A stretch of 64,000 nucleotides of DNA from G942493375 sp942493375. GTDB taxonomy: Bacteria; Armatimonadota; UBA5829. Position numbers and translations under genes: made by a program. The notes under the pieces are model-generated. The model was given only the letters and a program-made list of their open reading frames with translations, was not told where the DNA came from and ran no database searches. Positions within the stretch are counted from its first letter, which is position 1; each line of letters opens with the position of its first letter. Below, piece after piece: positions 46,722 to 55,727 of this stretch. The stretch spans positions 5,580,001 to 5,644,000 of the forward strand of contig OW818698.1 in NCBI GenBank assembly GCA_942493375.1, given 5' to 3'.

Positions 46722-47718
46722 TGCCGAACACCAGGACGTCGGATTTGCAGTCGGGCTTGCTGGATATGAGATTTATCCTGCCCAGCAGCCTGCCTGCGGA
46801 CTTGCCTTCTATACGGACTTTGACAGTGTAGTTGTGTCCCCGCTTGGTGGTTGACATGACCTTGATGGCGGGGGATGTCGATTGTGCACGCAGGCTGGCT
46901 GCGATTGTAGTTACTGCCAGCTCTCTATCTATCGCTTTACCCAGCTGGATTGAGCCGAAGCTGATCCGGGTGGGGGTGGCGGTGATTATGGCCGGGATGT
47001 TGACTATCACTTTTATACGGCTGGTCGGAGTGGTTGGGTCGTTGGTGTCGACCATTACGAACTTCTCGATCCTGCCGGACATGCCGGTTGCCTTGATGTG
47101 CACCCGGATATCGGTCTGCTCATCCGGGGCAAGGGACTTCCTGCTGGCTGCGGGCTTGTAGCAGGGACAGGCTGAGCGCAGTCCGGTCACTTTGAGCACG
47201 TTGTCTCCGGTGTTCTTAAGGACGACAGTGATATGTTTTTCTGAACCGGGGAGCATAGTCCCGGCGTTTACCAGGGTGCTGCTCAGGTGAGCTCTTGGTT
47301 GCTTGCTTGACGGCTTGGGAGATGCGGACTCGGCAGTGTCCGGCCAGTCGGTCCCGGATCTGGCATACTTCCGGAGGGTAGGTTCCAGACCGGTGGTGAT
47401 CTCCTTTTCACCTCCCAGGACCTTACTCCCGCAGACAATCACCGGCATCTCGTTCCCGGTGTCCCGGAGCTTCTTCTCCAGCTCTACCAGCTTCTTGTAG
47501 TCCGGCAGGTTGTCTATGTCGAAGTACTTGAGCTCAACCCGGCAGCCTGCTTGCTTAGCGACGGCTGTGATCGAGCGCTCTTTGGCGACCTCGCAGGAGC
47601 TGCAGTCCGGGGACAAAAAGACAAACGCCCGGACAACAGGAGCCCCGGCAGCACTCAGAGGCAGCAGGAACAACCCCAGTATAAACAGTATGTAATATCG
47701 CATAATATTCTTGAACAT
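46708..47718 (-). CDS. Secreted thioredoxin-like protein with DUF1573 domain
   Basis: 336 residues with a signal peptide (IMRYYILFILGLFLLPLSAA). A thioredoxin-like domain has C39-S-S-C42 in FLSPDCSSCEVAK, followed by a Ser/Pro-rich linker (about 120-145) and a DUF1573 domain (about 145-230) with SACPCYKP (C184, C186), typical of proteins that bind a metal or redox partner. Then a second beta-domain to the end. Likely a periplasmic thiol-redox protein. First gene of the operon with rhodanese and MauE; start at 47718 chosen although its ribosome site is poor, ATG 47703 is an alternative. Substrate unknown. Confidence 0.85.
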   Translation of the reverse strand: MFKNIMRYYILFILGLFLLPLSAAGAPVVRAFVFLSPDCSSCEVAKERSITAVAKQAGCRVELKYFDIDNLPDYKKLVELEKKLRDTGNEMPVIVCGSKVLGGEKEITTGLEPTLRKYARSGTDWPDTAESASPKPSSKQPRAHLSSTLVNAGTMLPGSEKHITVVLKNTGDNVLKVTGLRSACPCYKPAASRKSLAPDEQTDIRVHIKATGMSGRIEKFVMVDTNDPTTPTSRIKVIVNIPAIITATPTRISFGSIQLGKAIDRELAVTTIAASLRAQSTSPAIKVMSTTKRGHNYTVKVRIEGKSAGRLLGRINLISSKPDCKSDVLVFGNVTP

Positions 47719-48565
47719 GATTAATATGATCCCTGGATGGACAGGATAAAAAGCACAATCACCGGAACTTGCGATCTTTGGTCATGTGAACCTCTGTTAC
47801 TATAACATATACATCCAATTTTATCATAGGTCGGTTGGAGCGAACCGGGCGACGTACCAAAGGAAATTATCCGCAAGAGTATTCGGAATTGGAAGTAATT
47901 TAGGTGCCGAATACTCTAGATTTCGCAGATTTACGCAGATTTTTGGGAAGGGAACCGCTAAATACGCTAAATACGCGAAATTCTGAATATGGCCTGTGTG
48001 TTGTGGGACTTTATGGTTGGTGGTTGCAGTCTCCTTGTCTGTATTCGTTTTGGTTTTTTGGATGGGTGAAATTCGGGTTTTGGGCAAAACGAATTGAGCT
48101 CGGAATTTGGTCGGGTGGAGCTCAGAAGGGATTCGTTTTAGCAAATTAAACGTTTTCATTTTTCGCAGGTCCTCTGAAGTCGGGTGAGTGTGTTTTGTTT
48201 GGTAGATCATGGTCTGCGTTAACACTGTTTTGCCCTCCTTAGGTTGCCGGCGGTTGAATTGTGCTGTCACGGAAATCAATGGTGTTTCACATTTTGACAG
48301 GTAGTTCGTTCGGGAAAATATTTTCTATTGATTTTGGCGAACTCAGTCGCATTGTTTTGAGCTCAAAAAGTTGTTTGATAAGACAGCAAACCCCCTTGTT
48401 TTTTGCTGAAACATGCTAGTTTTTATCAGAAAAATGCAGAAACCTCCTTTTATAGTGCCGTTTTTCTGCTATATATAATGGTCCTGCTTGTGTGCAATAG
48501 TGACGTATTAGGCGATATATTGACTTTGTGTGACTGGATGAGAGTTAGGTTTGCACTGAAATATC
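47719..48565. other. Gene-poor spacer with scattered repeat fragments
   Basis: No convincing gene in 847 bases. It holds repeat-like text, for example GCAGATTTACGCAGATTTTT (47926-47945) and CTAAATACGCTAAATACGCG (47958-47977). A frame of 151 codons on the minus strand (47824-48279) is composed of such text and was rejected. A TATAAT at 48474-48479 has no clear partner or gene. Confidence 0.6.
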
Positions 48566-48648
48566 GGTATTTGTCATCCTGAGGAACGAAGGATCTGCTT
48601 TTTCCGAACAGAAAAGCAGATCCTTCGTTCCTCAGGATGACAAATACC
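48566..48648. repeat. Palindromic repeat, TGTCATCCTGAGGAACGAAG family (copy 4)
   Basis: The best copy: perfect 37-base arms (48566-48602 and 48612-48648) around a 9-base loop TCCGAACAG. Arms read GGTATTTGTCATCCTGAGGA then ACGAAGGATCTGCTTTT. It is intergenic, ahead of the stop of the small ALKHGL-motif gene. Confidence 0.95.
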
Positions 48649-48703
48649 GTTCCTTATGTAGTATTTCATGGAATGTTTTCACCCCAACCGGACTATATTT
48701 TGT

Positions 48704-49177
48704 CTATCTCTCCGATTTCCTTTTCATTTGTAAGCTTGAGACTGTGCGGAGTAGTTTTAGTTCCAATATGCGGTGGTATTTCAGCAATGCCTTCAATGAA
48801 ATATTGGGATCATTTGACGGGTCCGGCAGGCGGGTGGGTGTGGTCTCTCCATTGTCACCGGTTGCAGGTAGAAGCTTGGTAGACTTGCGCCTGGGCTTGC
48901 GGGCGGTCTTTTGGTCTATCATCTTCCTGCACTTATCGAACACGGTCAGGTATTCGGATATCTCCCTGACTATTTCCCGCTCTTCCTCATCTTTCGGCTG
49001 AAAATACTCCATTGCAACAGAATTCGCATACTCAGGCCTGTATCCAAGCTCCTTAGTCAATTTCTCCACTGCCTGAGGTGACTCGGCCCTGAGCCCATGC
49101 TTAAGAGCATTCAACGAACTACGCCGCTTGCCCTCAGGTGTCTTAGGCCCGGATTTGGCTCTTTCTTCTGTCTGCAT
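48704..49177 (-). CDS. Small conserved hypothetical with GPKTPEGKRRSSLNALKHGL motif
   Basis: 157 residues, basic and without membrane segments. The N-terminal GPKTPEGKRRSSLNALKHGL is a motif found at the start of many small bacterial proteins of unknown function, often beside repeats or IS elements. The rest is helical and charged (EREIVREISEYLTVFDKCRK, KALLKYHRILELKLL). Not adjacent to an operon. The motif suggests nucleic-acid binding, but nothing confirms it. Confidence 0.65.
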   Translation of the reverse strand: MQTEERAKSGPKTPEGKRRSSLNALKHGLRAESPQAVEKLTKELGYRPEYANSVAMEYFQPKDEEEREIVREISEYLTVFDKCRKMIDQKTARKPRRKSTKLLPATGDNGETTPTRLPDPSNDPNISLKALLKYHRILELKLLRTVSSLQMKRKSER

Positions 49178-49635
49178 GTTGTTTTCCTTTCTGCGTTTTT
49201 AACCAGGTAAAAATATCACGCAAAGCCGCAAAGTCGCTAAGAAGGGACGTTGCTGCCGATAGAACAAATGTGCGAAAGCCTCCATGAATATTAGACGACG
49301 GAACATTGGAAATGTTGCAGGAAATTTTGGATTATTTTTTTGGAAGACAGAAGACAGAAGTTGGGAGGAGGGGACTGGGAGACGAGGGGAATGTTTTTGG
49401 CTTCAGACTTCGGGTTTCGGGCTTCAGGAAGGGAGTGGGGGATTGAAATTGGGTGAGGGGTGGTGGTGGGGTGTTGAGTTTGGTTAATCGTGTTAATCCT
49501 TTAATCCTTGAAATCTTGTTCTGACTAAAAACGTAATGTATGTGCGTTTACGCTGCGGGAACTTACTTTTTTTGAATTATGAAACGTAGTGCATCCCGTC
49601 GTTCCCGCAGCATAAATAATTCCCCCCTGATTCAT
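49178..49635. other. Spacer without gene; purine-rich and repeat text
   Basis: 458 bases containing a G/A-rich segment (49348-49393, GACAGAAGACAGAAGTTGGG), a TTAATCGTGTTAATCCTTTA motif (49484-49503), and the 77-bp palindrome described separately. No frame here looks coding. Confidence 0.6.
49541..49617. repeat. 77-bp palindrome TGCGGGAACTTAC / CGTTCCCGCAGCA (copy a)
   Basis: Left arm TGTGCGTTTACGCTGCGGGA followed by ACTTAC, right arm CGTTCCCGCAGCATAAA. Same length and orientation as copy b at 55728-55804; ends match well while the centres have diverged. It lies 19 bases beyond the stop of the large nuclease-NACHT-HEAT gene. Confidence 0.85.
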
Positions 49636-52600
49636 TCACAATTTATCCAAGTTTTTTTGACGCTTGCCAAATCGGTCTTCCAGGTTTTTTTGTGCATCCT
49701 CTACAAGCCACTTAAACCAGAATCTGACATTATTGGGATATTCTGTATCAGTGGACATTTCGCTCAAAAAACTAATGTGTTTCCTATTGCCAATTTCAAC
49801 TATCGCTCTACCGTATCGCCATAGATGTAGAACATCCATGTTTTTTGCACTTTTGAGTATTTCAACATATTGATCTGCTAGAGAGTTATTATACCTTTCA
49901 CGCTTGATAACTTGGTTATAGATCCTTATTTCGGCATATTTGGCATATTCAACTTTTTCAATTAATCGAGTAAAATCAATTTCTGATTTTACGAAAGCCA
50001 GACAATCAGCACCTGCAATCATTGAATCTAAAGAGTCAGTTTTACTTAGCAAATCACATGCTGTATTTACAAGCAATCCACTATCCAGATTTCCTAAGCA
50101 ATCAGCGGCGCAACATCTAGTAGCCATATCCGAATCAGCACAAAGTAACGTCATTATATTACAGGCTGACGAACGTAGATCATTGCGCGTGGTAACAATT
50201 GACATAAGGGCATCAACAAGATCCGGACCATATTTCGGTATTAGTATATACGGCTGATCCTCTTCAAGTCTGGCTATAAATTGATCTGGAGCAACTTGAG
50301 CTGCAAGCTTCATTATATATCCCTGGGCGATTATACATTTACTGCTTCGTTTGAATAAGTCAATGATCGCATCTTGCACTTCCGGTGGAGTATTTGAACC
50401 AAGAGAAGCATTTGATAGTGCTGACGGGGATTGTCTAGAAATGTGTGAAGCAACCAAATGTCCCCATTTATCAGGTTGCTTTCTATAGAGTGTCAAAACC
50501 ACAATTTCAGAATCATCATCACTCTCTTCAGATTCAGACACCGTATTATTTAGTATCTCCAATAATTCCGGGTAGTTATCAAGTCTTCCCCAAACAGCAA
50601 GGACTCGCATTGCGGTCCAACTAATTCTGTTCCTGTTTTCACGACATAACTGAATTAACTTGCTTATCTCTTTATCAATTGGATCCAGAGCAGAAAGTAT
50701 CCTAAGGCAGAATACTTTCCACCATTCCTGAGATAACGGATTATCAATTATTGCCCAGAATGACTCTCTGTATTGGGTGATCACATCTGCTGAATAATAT
50801 GCTACCTGTTCTAAAGCTCCAATACATATGGCTCTACTATTAGGTGGTTGATTCTGGTTTGTGGCTATCTCACAGAGGCGAGAAAAAATCTTTGAAGATA
50901 GAACCGCATCAGAGAGTGCAACTATTCCATCTGACAATACATCGCCTTCATATTCTGGTGGATTGGTAAGTAGTATGTCAGCACATTCTGCATTGGCAAT
51001 GGCTCCAAGCGCATCGATTACACCATATATTACAATATCATGTGGGTTACTTTCCAATAGATTTTTCAATATGGGTAAAGCTGAAGTGAGACCTAATGCA
51101 CCTATATATTTACATGCCCAATGTATTACATATGGAGATGAATCTGCTAGATTATTTAAAAGCCAGTCTTTGACATCTTCAATAGCACAAAAGCATGCAA
51201 ATTGGGTTGCCCAGTCTTTATGATGCCAGTCCTTTGATGCACCTTTGTTTTCTGAATCATTGATGATATCTTGTTTGAACACATCGACAATTGAAGTTGG
51301 AAGTTGCCTAGCTATTTTCGGGAGTCGCGCTAATTGTTCGGGGAGAGTCATCTCAGTGATTCGTAAGTACACAAGGTGACGGGATTGGACGTAATTTTTC
51401 GAAGGGTTCAGCAGATCCAGTAGTTTATCTATTATTTTTGGATTATCAATAGATCCTGAAATATTCGGATCAAGCAGAATTGAATCCAGTGAGGTTTTGT
51501 CTTGCAGGTTTGTAACAATTTCTGCGATTGTATTTTGCAGAGCGATATCATTGAAATTATTCTCTGCTATTCGTGAGAGTATCGAAATAAGGATGCCGGC
51601 ATGATTATCATCTTTTGATCCAGTTGATAGGATATTTCCTATGCTATCAATAAGTGATATATCACAAGCCACCGCACCCGCAATATATACCTGATGGCTA
51701 ATATTTCCTGAGCTAATCAGTTCAGATAACACATTAATAGCTTCTAGTCTGTCTTTTTTTGTTCCGAGTAGAACAAGACCCCTTGCACACGAAGCTCGAT
51801 TTTCTGGATTCTGTGAGATGTCGCCAGTAATCATACGGACTGATCTCAGTATATTCTCAGTAGCATTACCCAGTAGAACAAAACATTGTATTGCGGTTCT
51901 TAACTCACTACCTGCACCAGGTTTAATGAAATCCAGAAGTATGCCTACAAACTCAGGAATTCTATTTGGGTTATTTTTCAACCAATCAGCAAATTCAACC
52001 TTTCGATAATGTGCTGCCATTGGTAGTGTTGTTCCAATGGCAGCACTAAGACGAAGTTGGCCTTCATCACCATATTCCGGCAGCATGATCTGCTCCCAAG
52101 TAGAATTCATTATGTTGTAATCGGAGGCACTACCACCTGCCAGCTTTTTACGCACCCAATCCCGGAATCCATTTTCACCAAGCACTTTTTTTAAATAATC
52201 ATAAAGATGAACATACCCTCCTAGTTCGGCTTGCTTTTCACGCAATTTCAGAAGCTCATTCCATATGTTCAGAGAAGACTCTTCATTTTGTTGGGCTGCG
52301 ATAAATGTACGTAAGGTTGCATCAAGGGGTGTAATAAAGGGTTCAGGTGACTCAAGTAGTCGTTTTATTGATTCGAAGTCAATCTTAAATTGAATGCTAT
52401 CGGGTGATAATTTCAATAGCTGGGCAAGTTCTTGTTTGGTCAAGCGTCTAGGGTCTGTACAGACAAATGTAAGAGCTAGTTTTTGCCCAGCGGTAAGCTT
52501 ATTCCAGACCGTTGCATAGACATCTTCAAGCTTATTACTGGTGTTCTTTATAAGGGCATTCATCGTATCATTATCCGACTGAAGAGCGATCTTCATCTTG

Positions 52601-53772
52601 ATTGGTAATCTGGGCACTTCAGTATTTAATGATTTCGACAATGGTTGGGATGCATTCCTGGCGTTATCCCATAATTGAATAGCGTTTGCTCTATCTAGCA
52701 GTCCGATCTCGATTAGGTCAATTGTTGGCTTCACAGAGGATGGTAATTGTGGCTGACTCGCTACTAGAACGGAAAATCCTTTGCAAGTATGAGCTAGATT
52801 GGAGATTACTCCTGCTGTTGAAGCAACTAAATCAAGCGGTATCTGATCTAAACCATCTATGACTACAACGATATGCCTTGGTAGTACATTCTGTTCAGAG
52901 CAGAGACCTTTGATAGTATCCCTGAAAAGGTCTTTCAATGAATGCGCTTGTGCAATCTCACTTATCTTTTCACTTGCAATAACTCTAAATAACTGAAAGC
53001 AAAGGAATCGATAAAACTCTCTCTCATCATTAAAATAATGATCTACTTTGGAGAAGTAATAAATGGCTTTTGCTTCTTTACTGATACTTTGGTATATTTG
53101 CGTAATTATGGCACTCTTACCGATCCCAACCGGCCCGGTAATGGCTATCACTTCTCCACTACTAGAATTTACCCGCTCTACAATTTCTGTGACAACTACG
53201 TCCCTGCCAATAAGCTGACCTCCGATATACTTGGCAGCCTCTTTTTGGACTTGATCTCTAACTTCTTGAAGAACAGTCTCAGATTGCCCTAGGACGCTTT
53301 TAGGGATTTTCAAATTTCGAGTCTGGTTTAATAATTCTGCAACAGGAAATGGGGATAAATATGACATGAGCTGGTTCATAGCAGTGCTACCAGCATAAAG
53401 GTCATTCACATTCCCCTCTGCCAGAGGAATCTTAGGATTATTATGCGCATAAAGTTCAAAGCTACTATTATCAAAGACTGCATAATAAGGTGCGTTTATA
53501 TCTGCTGATGTGGCATATGATCGTGCTTGATTTCTCGCATTTATCCGGTTTTTGTCGGGCTTTTTAACTTCAATAACAACTGTATAGATTCTCTGCTCAT
53601 CGTCATCGATAATAAAAAGAGCATAGTCCAAAAAACCATATACGTTTTTTGTACCGATATTGAAATCGACTCGATGTTTGCTGGCAATTTGAGTTTCTGA
53701 ATATCCCAGTGTTTTTATAACTGGTAGCACTATTCTCGTCTCAACATCACCTTCAGAAATATAATCGCCCAT
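49636..53772 (-). CDS. Nuclease-NACHT-HEAT protein, putative antiviral STAND sensor
   Basis: 1378 residues. Residues 1-125 match an HSDR_N-like PD-(D/E)xK nuclease: D49 in YGFLDYAL and E68-V-K70 in VVIEVKKPD. Residues about 185-560 are a STAND/NACHT-type NTPase with Walker A GPVGIGKS (213-220) and Walker B IVVVIDGLD (301-309). After a winged-helix-like linker, residues about 600-1340 are HEAT-like helical repeats (DSSPYVIHWACKYIGALGL, CCAADCLGNLDSGL). In Avs-type defence proteins a C-terminal sensor array binds a phage protein and triggers the N-terminal nuclease; that is the inferred job. The gene is isolated and looks AT-richer than its neighbours, bounded by repeats, as for an acquired island. 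All catalytic motifs are intact. No partner gene is obvious. The ribosome site is weak. Confidence 0.8.
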   Translation of the reverse strand: MGDYISEGDVETRIVLPVIKTLGYSETQIASKHRVDFNIGTKNVYGFLDYALFIIDDDEQRIYTVVIEVKKPDKNRINARNQARSYATSADINAPYYAVFDNSSFELYAHNNPKIPLAEGNVNDLYAGSTAMNQLMSYLSPFPVAELLNQTRNLKIPKSVLGQSETVLQEVRDQVQKEAAKYIGGQLIGRDVVVTEIVERVNSSSGEVIAITGPVGIGKSAIITQIYQSISKEAKAIYYFSKVDHYFNDEREFYRFLCFQLFRVIASEKISEIAQAHSLKDLFRDTIKGLCSEQNVLPRHIVVVIDGLDQIPLDLVASTAGVISNLAHTCKGFSVLVASQPQLPSSVKPTIDLIEIGLLDRANAIQLWDNARNASQPLSKSLNTEVPRLPIKMKIALQSDNDTMNALIKNTSNKLEDVYATVWNKLTAGQKLALTFVCTDPRRLTKQELAQLLKLSPDSIQFKIDFESIKRLLESPEPFITPLDATLRTFIAAQQNEESSLNIWNELLKLREKQAELGGYVHLYDYLKKVLGENGFRDWVRKKLAGGSASDYNIMNSTWEQIMLPEYGDEGQLRLSAAIGTTLPMAAHYRKVEFADWLKNNPNRIPEFVGILLDFIKPGAGSELRTAIQCFVLLGNATENILRSVRMITGDISQNPENRASCARGLVLLGTKKDRLEAINVLSELISSGNISHQVYIAGAVACDISLIDSIGNILSTGSKDDNHAGILISILSRIAENNFNDIALQNTIAEIVTNLQDKTSLDSILLDPNISGSIDNPKIIDKLLDLLNPSKNYVQSRHLVYLRITEMTLPEQLARLPKIARQLPTSIVDVFKQDIINDSENKGASKDWHHKDWATQFACFCAIEDVKDWLLNNLADSSPYVIHWACKYIGALGLTSALPILKNLLESNPHDIVIYGVIDALGAIANAECADILLTNPPEYEGDVLSDGIVALSDAVLSSKIFSRLCEIATNQNQPPNSRAICIGALEQVAYYSADVITQYRESFWAIIDNPLSQEWWKVFCLRILSALDPIDKEISKLIQLCRENRNRISWTAMRVLAVWGRLDNYPELLEILNNTVSESEESDDDSEIVVLTLYRKQPDKWGHLVASHISRQSPSALSNASLGSNTPPEVQDAIIDLFKRSSKCIIAQGYIMKLAAQVAPDQFIARLEEDQPYILIPKYGPDLVDALMSIVTTRNDLRSSACNIMTLLCADSDMATRCCAADCLGNLDSGLLVNTACDLLSKTDSLDSMIAGADCLAFVKSEIDFTRLIEKVEYAKYAEIRIYNQVIKRERYNNSLADQYVEILKSAKNMDVLHLWRYGRAIVEIGNRKHISFLSEMSTDTEYPNNVRFWFKWLVEDAQKNLEDRFGKRQKNLDKL

Positions 53773-54245
53773 GTTTCATTACCCAAACTTGGTCTATTGA
53801 TAGGATTAGTGGTATTCGATGGTTTTCCATTACTCGTTATAGATATATTTGTCTGTATTGAGTGATCACCACGTTCAGATAAAAAGTCACACAATATTTA
53901 CTGCTAATGATATTGAATGGATTCAGAAATCACAGCATCAGCCAATTTGTATCATGTTGTCTGAATTCAAGTGTTAGCTTCGTGAATGATTATAGTAGTG
54001 GTTGTTTGAAAGTGCAAGCTAGGATTGGTAATTGGACTGAGCGGTGGTTGTTTGGAATCAGTAGTTCTGGTTTGTTTGATTATCGAAGGGGAATTGCCGA
54101 TCTGGGGATCAGCGAGCCCAGGTCAGAAGATTGGTTCTGTTTCAGGTTCAGGATGATGTGATTGGGAGGGTTTTATCTGACGGATCTGTCGGATCTGACC
54201 GATTGGACTAATCAGTTTGGGTGGTTGGTTGTTTGGTTTTGGCGG

Positions 54246-54275
54246 TTCCACTTCGTTCGACTACCGAAGGAACGA
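54246..54275. repeat. Palindrome CTTCGTTCGACTACCGAAGG, copy 1
   Basis: TTCCACTTCG and CGAAGGAA arms around TTCGACTAC. First of four similar copies within 1.5 kb. Confidence 0.75.
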
Positions 54276-54290
54276 CTATTGAATGAACTA

Positions 54291-54319
54291 AACTTCGTTC
54301 GACTACCGAAGGAACTAAG
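54291..54319. repeat. Palindrome CTTCGTTCGACTACCGAAGG, copy 2
   Basis: Direct repeat of copy 1, 45 bases downstream, with AACTTCGTTCGACTACCGAA then GGAACTAAG. Confidence 0.75.
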
Positions 54320-54359
54320 GATGTTGAAGCGTTCACCTTATGGATGAGATTGATCATTC

Positions 54360-55067
54360 TTATTCTAGAGTGGCGATTTTTGCGATGTCTTCATTAGCTC
54401 GTTTAGTATCACCTAACAGCATATAGGCTTTCGAACGTGTGGTGTAAAGGTCTATCATGTCATATCTCCCTGTCCGGGGATCTTTGATTGCCTTGGTTAA
54501 ATCCAATACAGCGTGCTTATAGTCTTTATTGTTATAATAAGCATTTCCGCGGTATTGGTAGATAAGATATCTTTCAGGATTTAATGCAATTATCTTGCCA
54601 TAATCTGCAATGGCACGGTCGTAATCACTTTGTTCTTCATAAACAAGCCCACGTTCCAGGTAGGTTTCAGCATCATTTGGTGTCAAATCGATTACCTTAG
54701 TATAATCTTTAATTGCATTCTCATGATCATGTTTGTGTATATATACTGATGCACGATCACTGTAAGCACGGGCATGATTTGGAAGAATAGCAATGGCTTT
54801 ATTGCAGCACTCAATAGCTGAATCATAATAATCCGCGGCTGCCTTCTGGTGTTCATAGACAGTTTGGAGCCCATTGATTTCATTTCTCTGGTCTCCGGCA
54901 AACATCAGGTTTGGATCACTATTTTGGCGTGCGCGTATTACAAATTGATTTGCACGCACAAGCCACCTGTCGGCAGCCCTGACCTTGATCCAGTGTACAG
55001 AAAACAGAATAACAGCACTGGCACAAACGACATATATCGCAATTATTCGAGTTCTGCCAGGTTTCAT
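54360..55067 (-). CDS. Membrane-anchored TPR protein
   Basis: 235 residues with an N-terminal hydrophobic segment (IIAIYVVCASAVILFSVHWI) and then about four tetratricopeptide repeats (SAIECCNKAIAILPNHARAY, NAIKDYTKVIDLTPNDAETY, RAIADYGKIIALNPERYLIY), with the usual W/L-G-Y-A-F/A-P spacing. Serves as a protein-binding scaffold outside or inside the membrane. GGAG lies seven bases before ATG. Sits between the STAND-like gene and the immunity genes; a link to either is unproven. Confidence 0.85.
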   Translation of the reverse strand: MKPGRTRIIAIYVVCASAVILFSVHWIKVRAADRWLVRANQFVIRARQNSDPNLMFAGDQRNEINGLQTVYEHQKAAADYYDSAIECCNKAIAILPNHARAYSDRASVYIHKHDHENAIKDYTKVIDLTPNDAETYLERGLVYEEQSDYDRAIADYGKIIALNPERYLIYQYRGNAYYNNKDYKHAVLDLTKAIKDPRTGRYDMIDLYTTRSKAYMLLGDTKRANEDIAKIATLE

Positions 55068-55172
55068 CTATTTCTCCACTTATGTAATGGAATTCATTTG
55101 ATGTCAATCATCCATGCGAACCAATCAGTAATCTATTAGGTGGTGCATTTGAGAAATCCTTTTAGCTGCTTT

Positions 55173-55209
55173 GGTAGTTCCGTTCCACTCGACTACCGAA
55201 GGAACGAAA
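55173..55209. repeat. Palindrome TTCGACTACCGAAGG family, copy 3 (variant)
   Basis: GGTAGTTCCGTTCCACTCGA then CTACCGAAGGAACGAAA. The left arm has CCACTCG where others have CTTCGTTCG. Confidence 0.65.
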
Positions 55210-55230
55210 ACGGGAACTGCAATTGTTGCA

Positions 55231-55581
55231 TTACATTTCCAGTAATGACTCATCATACCAAACATCCTCATATTCGCCTGCAATCAGAAAACGCCATCCC
55301 GGTGCAAGACCAAGATAAGGAAGTATAGCCGGGCACCACTGGGTAAGGTGCTCAACGTGGAGAGATACAAAAAAATCCGGGTCTTCAGACAGCTCCTCTC
55401 CAGCCCAAATGAACCATCCAGTTGCATCACCTTCAAGTTGATATCTCAGACCGTTTATTGGGATCAGCCCGCTTTTCACGTTTAAAGCAATACCGACTTT
55501 TAAGAACGATGGAGATTCAATAAAAGCTGAACCATACTTATCACACACTGTTTTCTGTTGTTGGATGATGGTGTTGTTCAT
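55231..55581 (-). CDS. Imm33-like immunity protein
   Basis: 116 residues from ATG 55581, with AGGA about six bases upstream. The sequence CDKYGSAFIESPSFLKVGIA, then LRYQLEGDATGWFIWAGEEL, DPDFFVSLHVEHLTQWCP and FLIAGEYEDVWYD matches the Imm33 (formerly DUF2185) family that neutralises polymorphic toxins. A longer frame starting at 55686 would add 35 residues that are simply the translated CTTCG palindrome, so it was not used. Lies downstream of the RHS toxin and its first immunity candidate; an orphan or second immunity gene is likely. Confidence 0.8.
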   Translation of the reverse strand: MNNTIIQQQKTVCDKYGSAFIESPSFLKVGIALNVKSGLIPINGLRYQLEGDATGWFIWAGEELSEDPDFFVSLHVEHLTQWCPAILPYLGLAPGWRFLIAGEYEDVWYDESLLEM

Positions 55582-55638
55582 TTGTGTCCTTGCACCTGGA
55601 TGGGAAGGCTGGCAGGTTTGGATGTTTCCAGCTTCGGC

Positions 55639-55670
55639 AGTTCCACTTCGTTCGACTACCGAAGGAACGA
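55639..55670. repeat. Palindrome TTCGACTACCGAAGG family, copy 4
   Basis: AGTTCCACTTCGTTCGACTA then CCGAAGGAACGA, just upstream of the Imm33-like start; translates to SFVPSVVERSGTAE in the frame above it. Confidence 0.75.
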
Positions 55671-55727
55671 ACGAACGTTCAGGCAAATATAGTTCCTAAC
55701 CTTCTGATTCTATAAGACCACATTGAT

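Larger units (their letters stand above)
53773..54359. other. Spacer without gene; two copies of a TTCGACTACCGAAGG repeat
   Basis: 587 bases upstream of the STAND-like gene and downstream of the TPR gene. No frame resembles a protein family. Two short palindromes (described separately) lie at its right end. Confidence 0.6.

Noticed and set aside
47824..48279. 151-codon frame on the minus strand in the spacer
   Set aside because: Composed of common intergenic repeat text (YLAYLAVPFPKICVNLRNLE-like); no ribosome site or family.
48451..48480. Promoter TATAAT at 48474
   Set aside because: No -35 at the right distance and no gene on that strand downstream.
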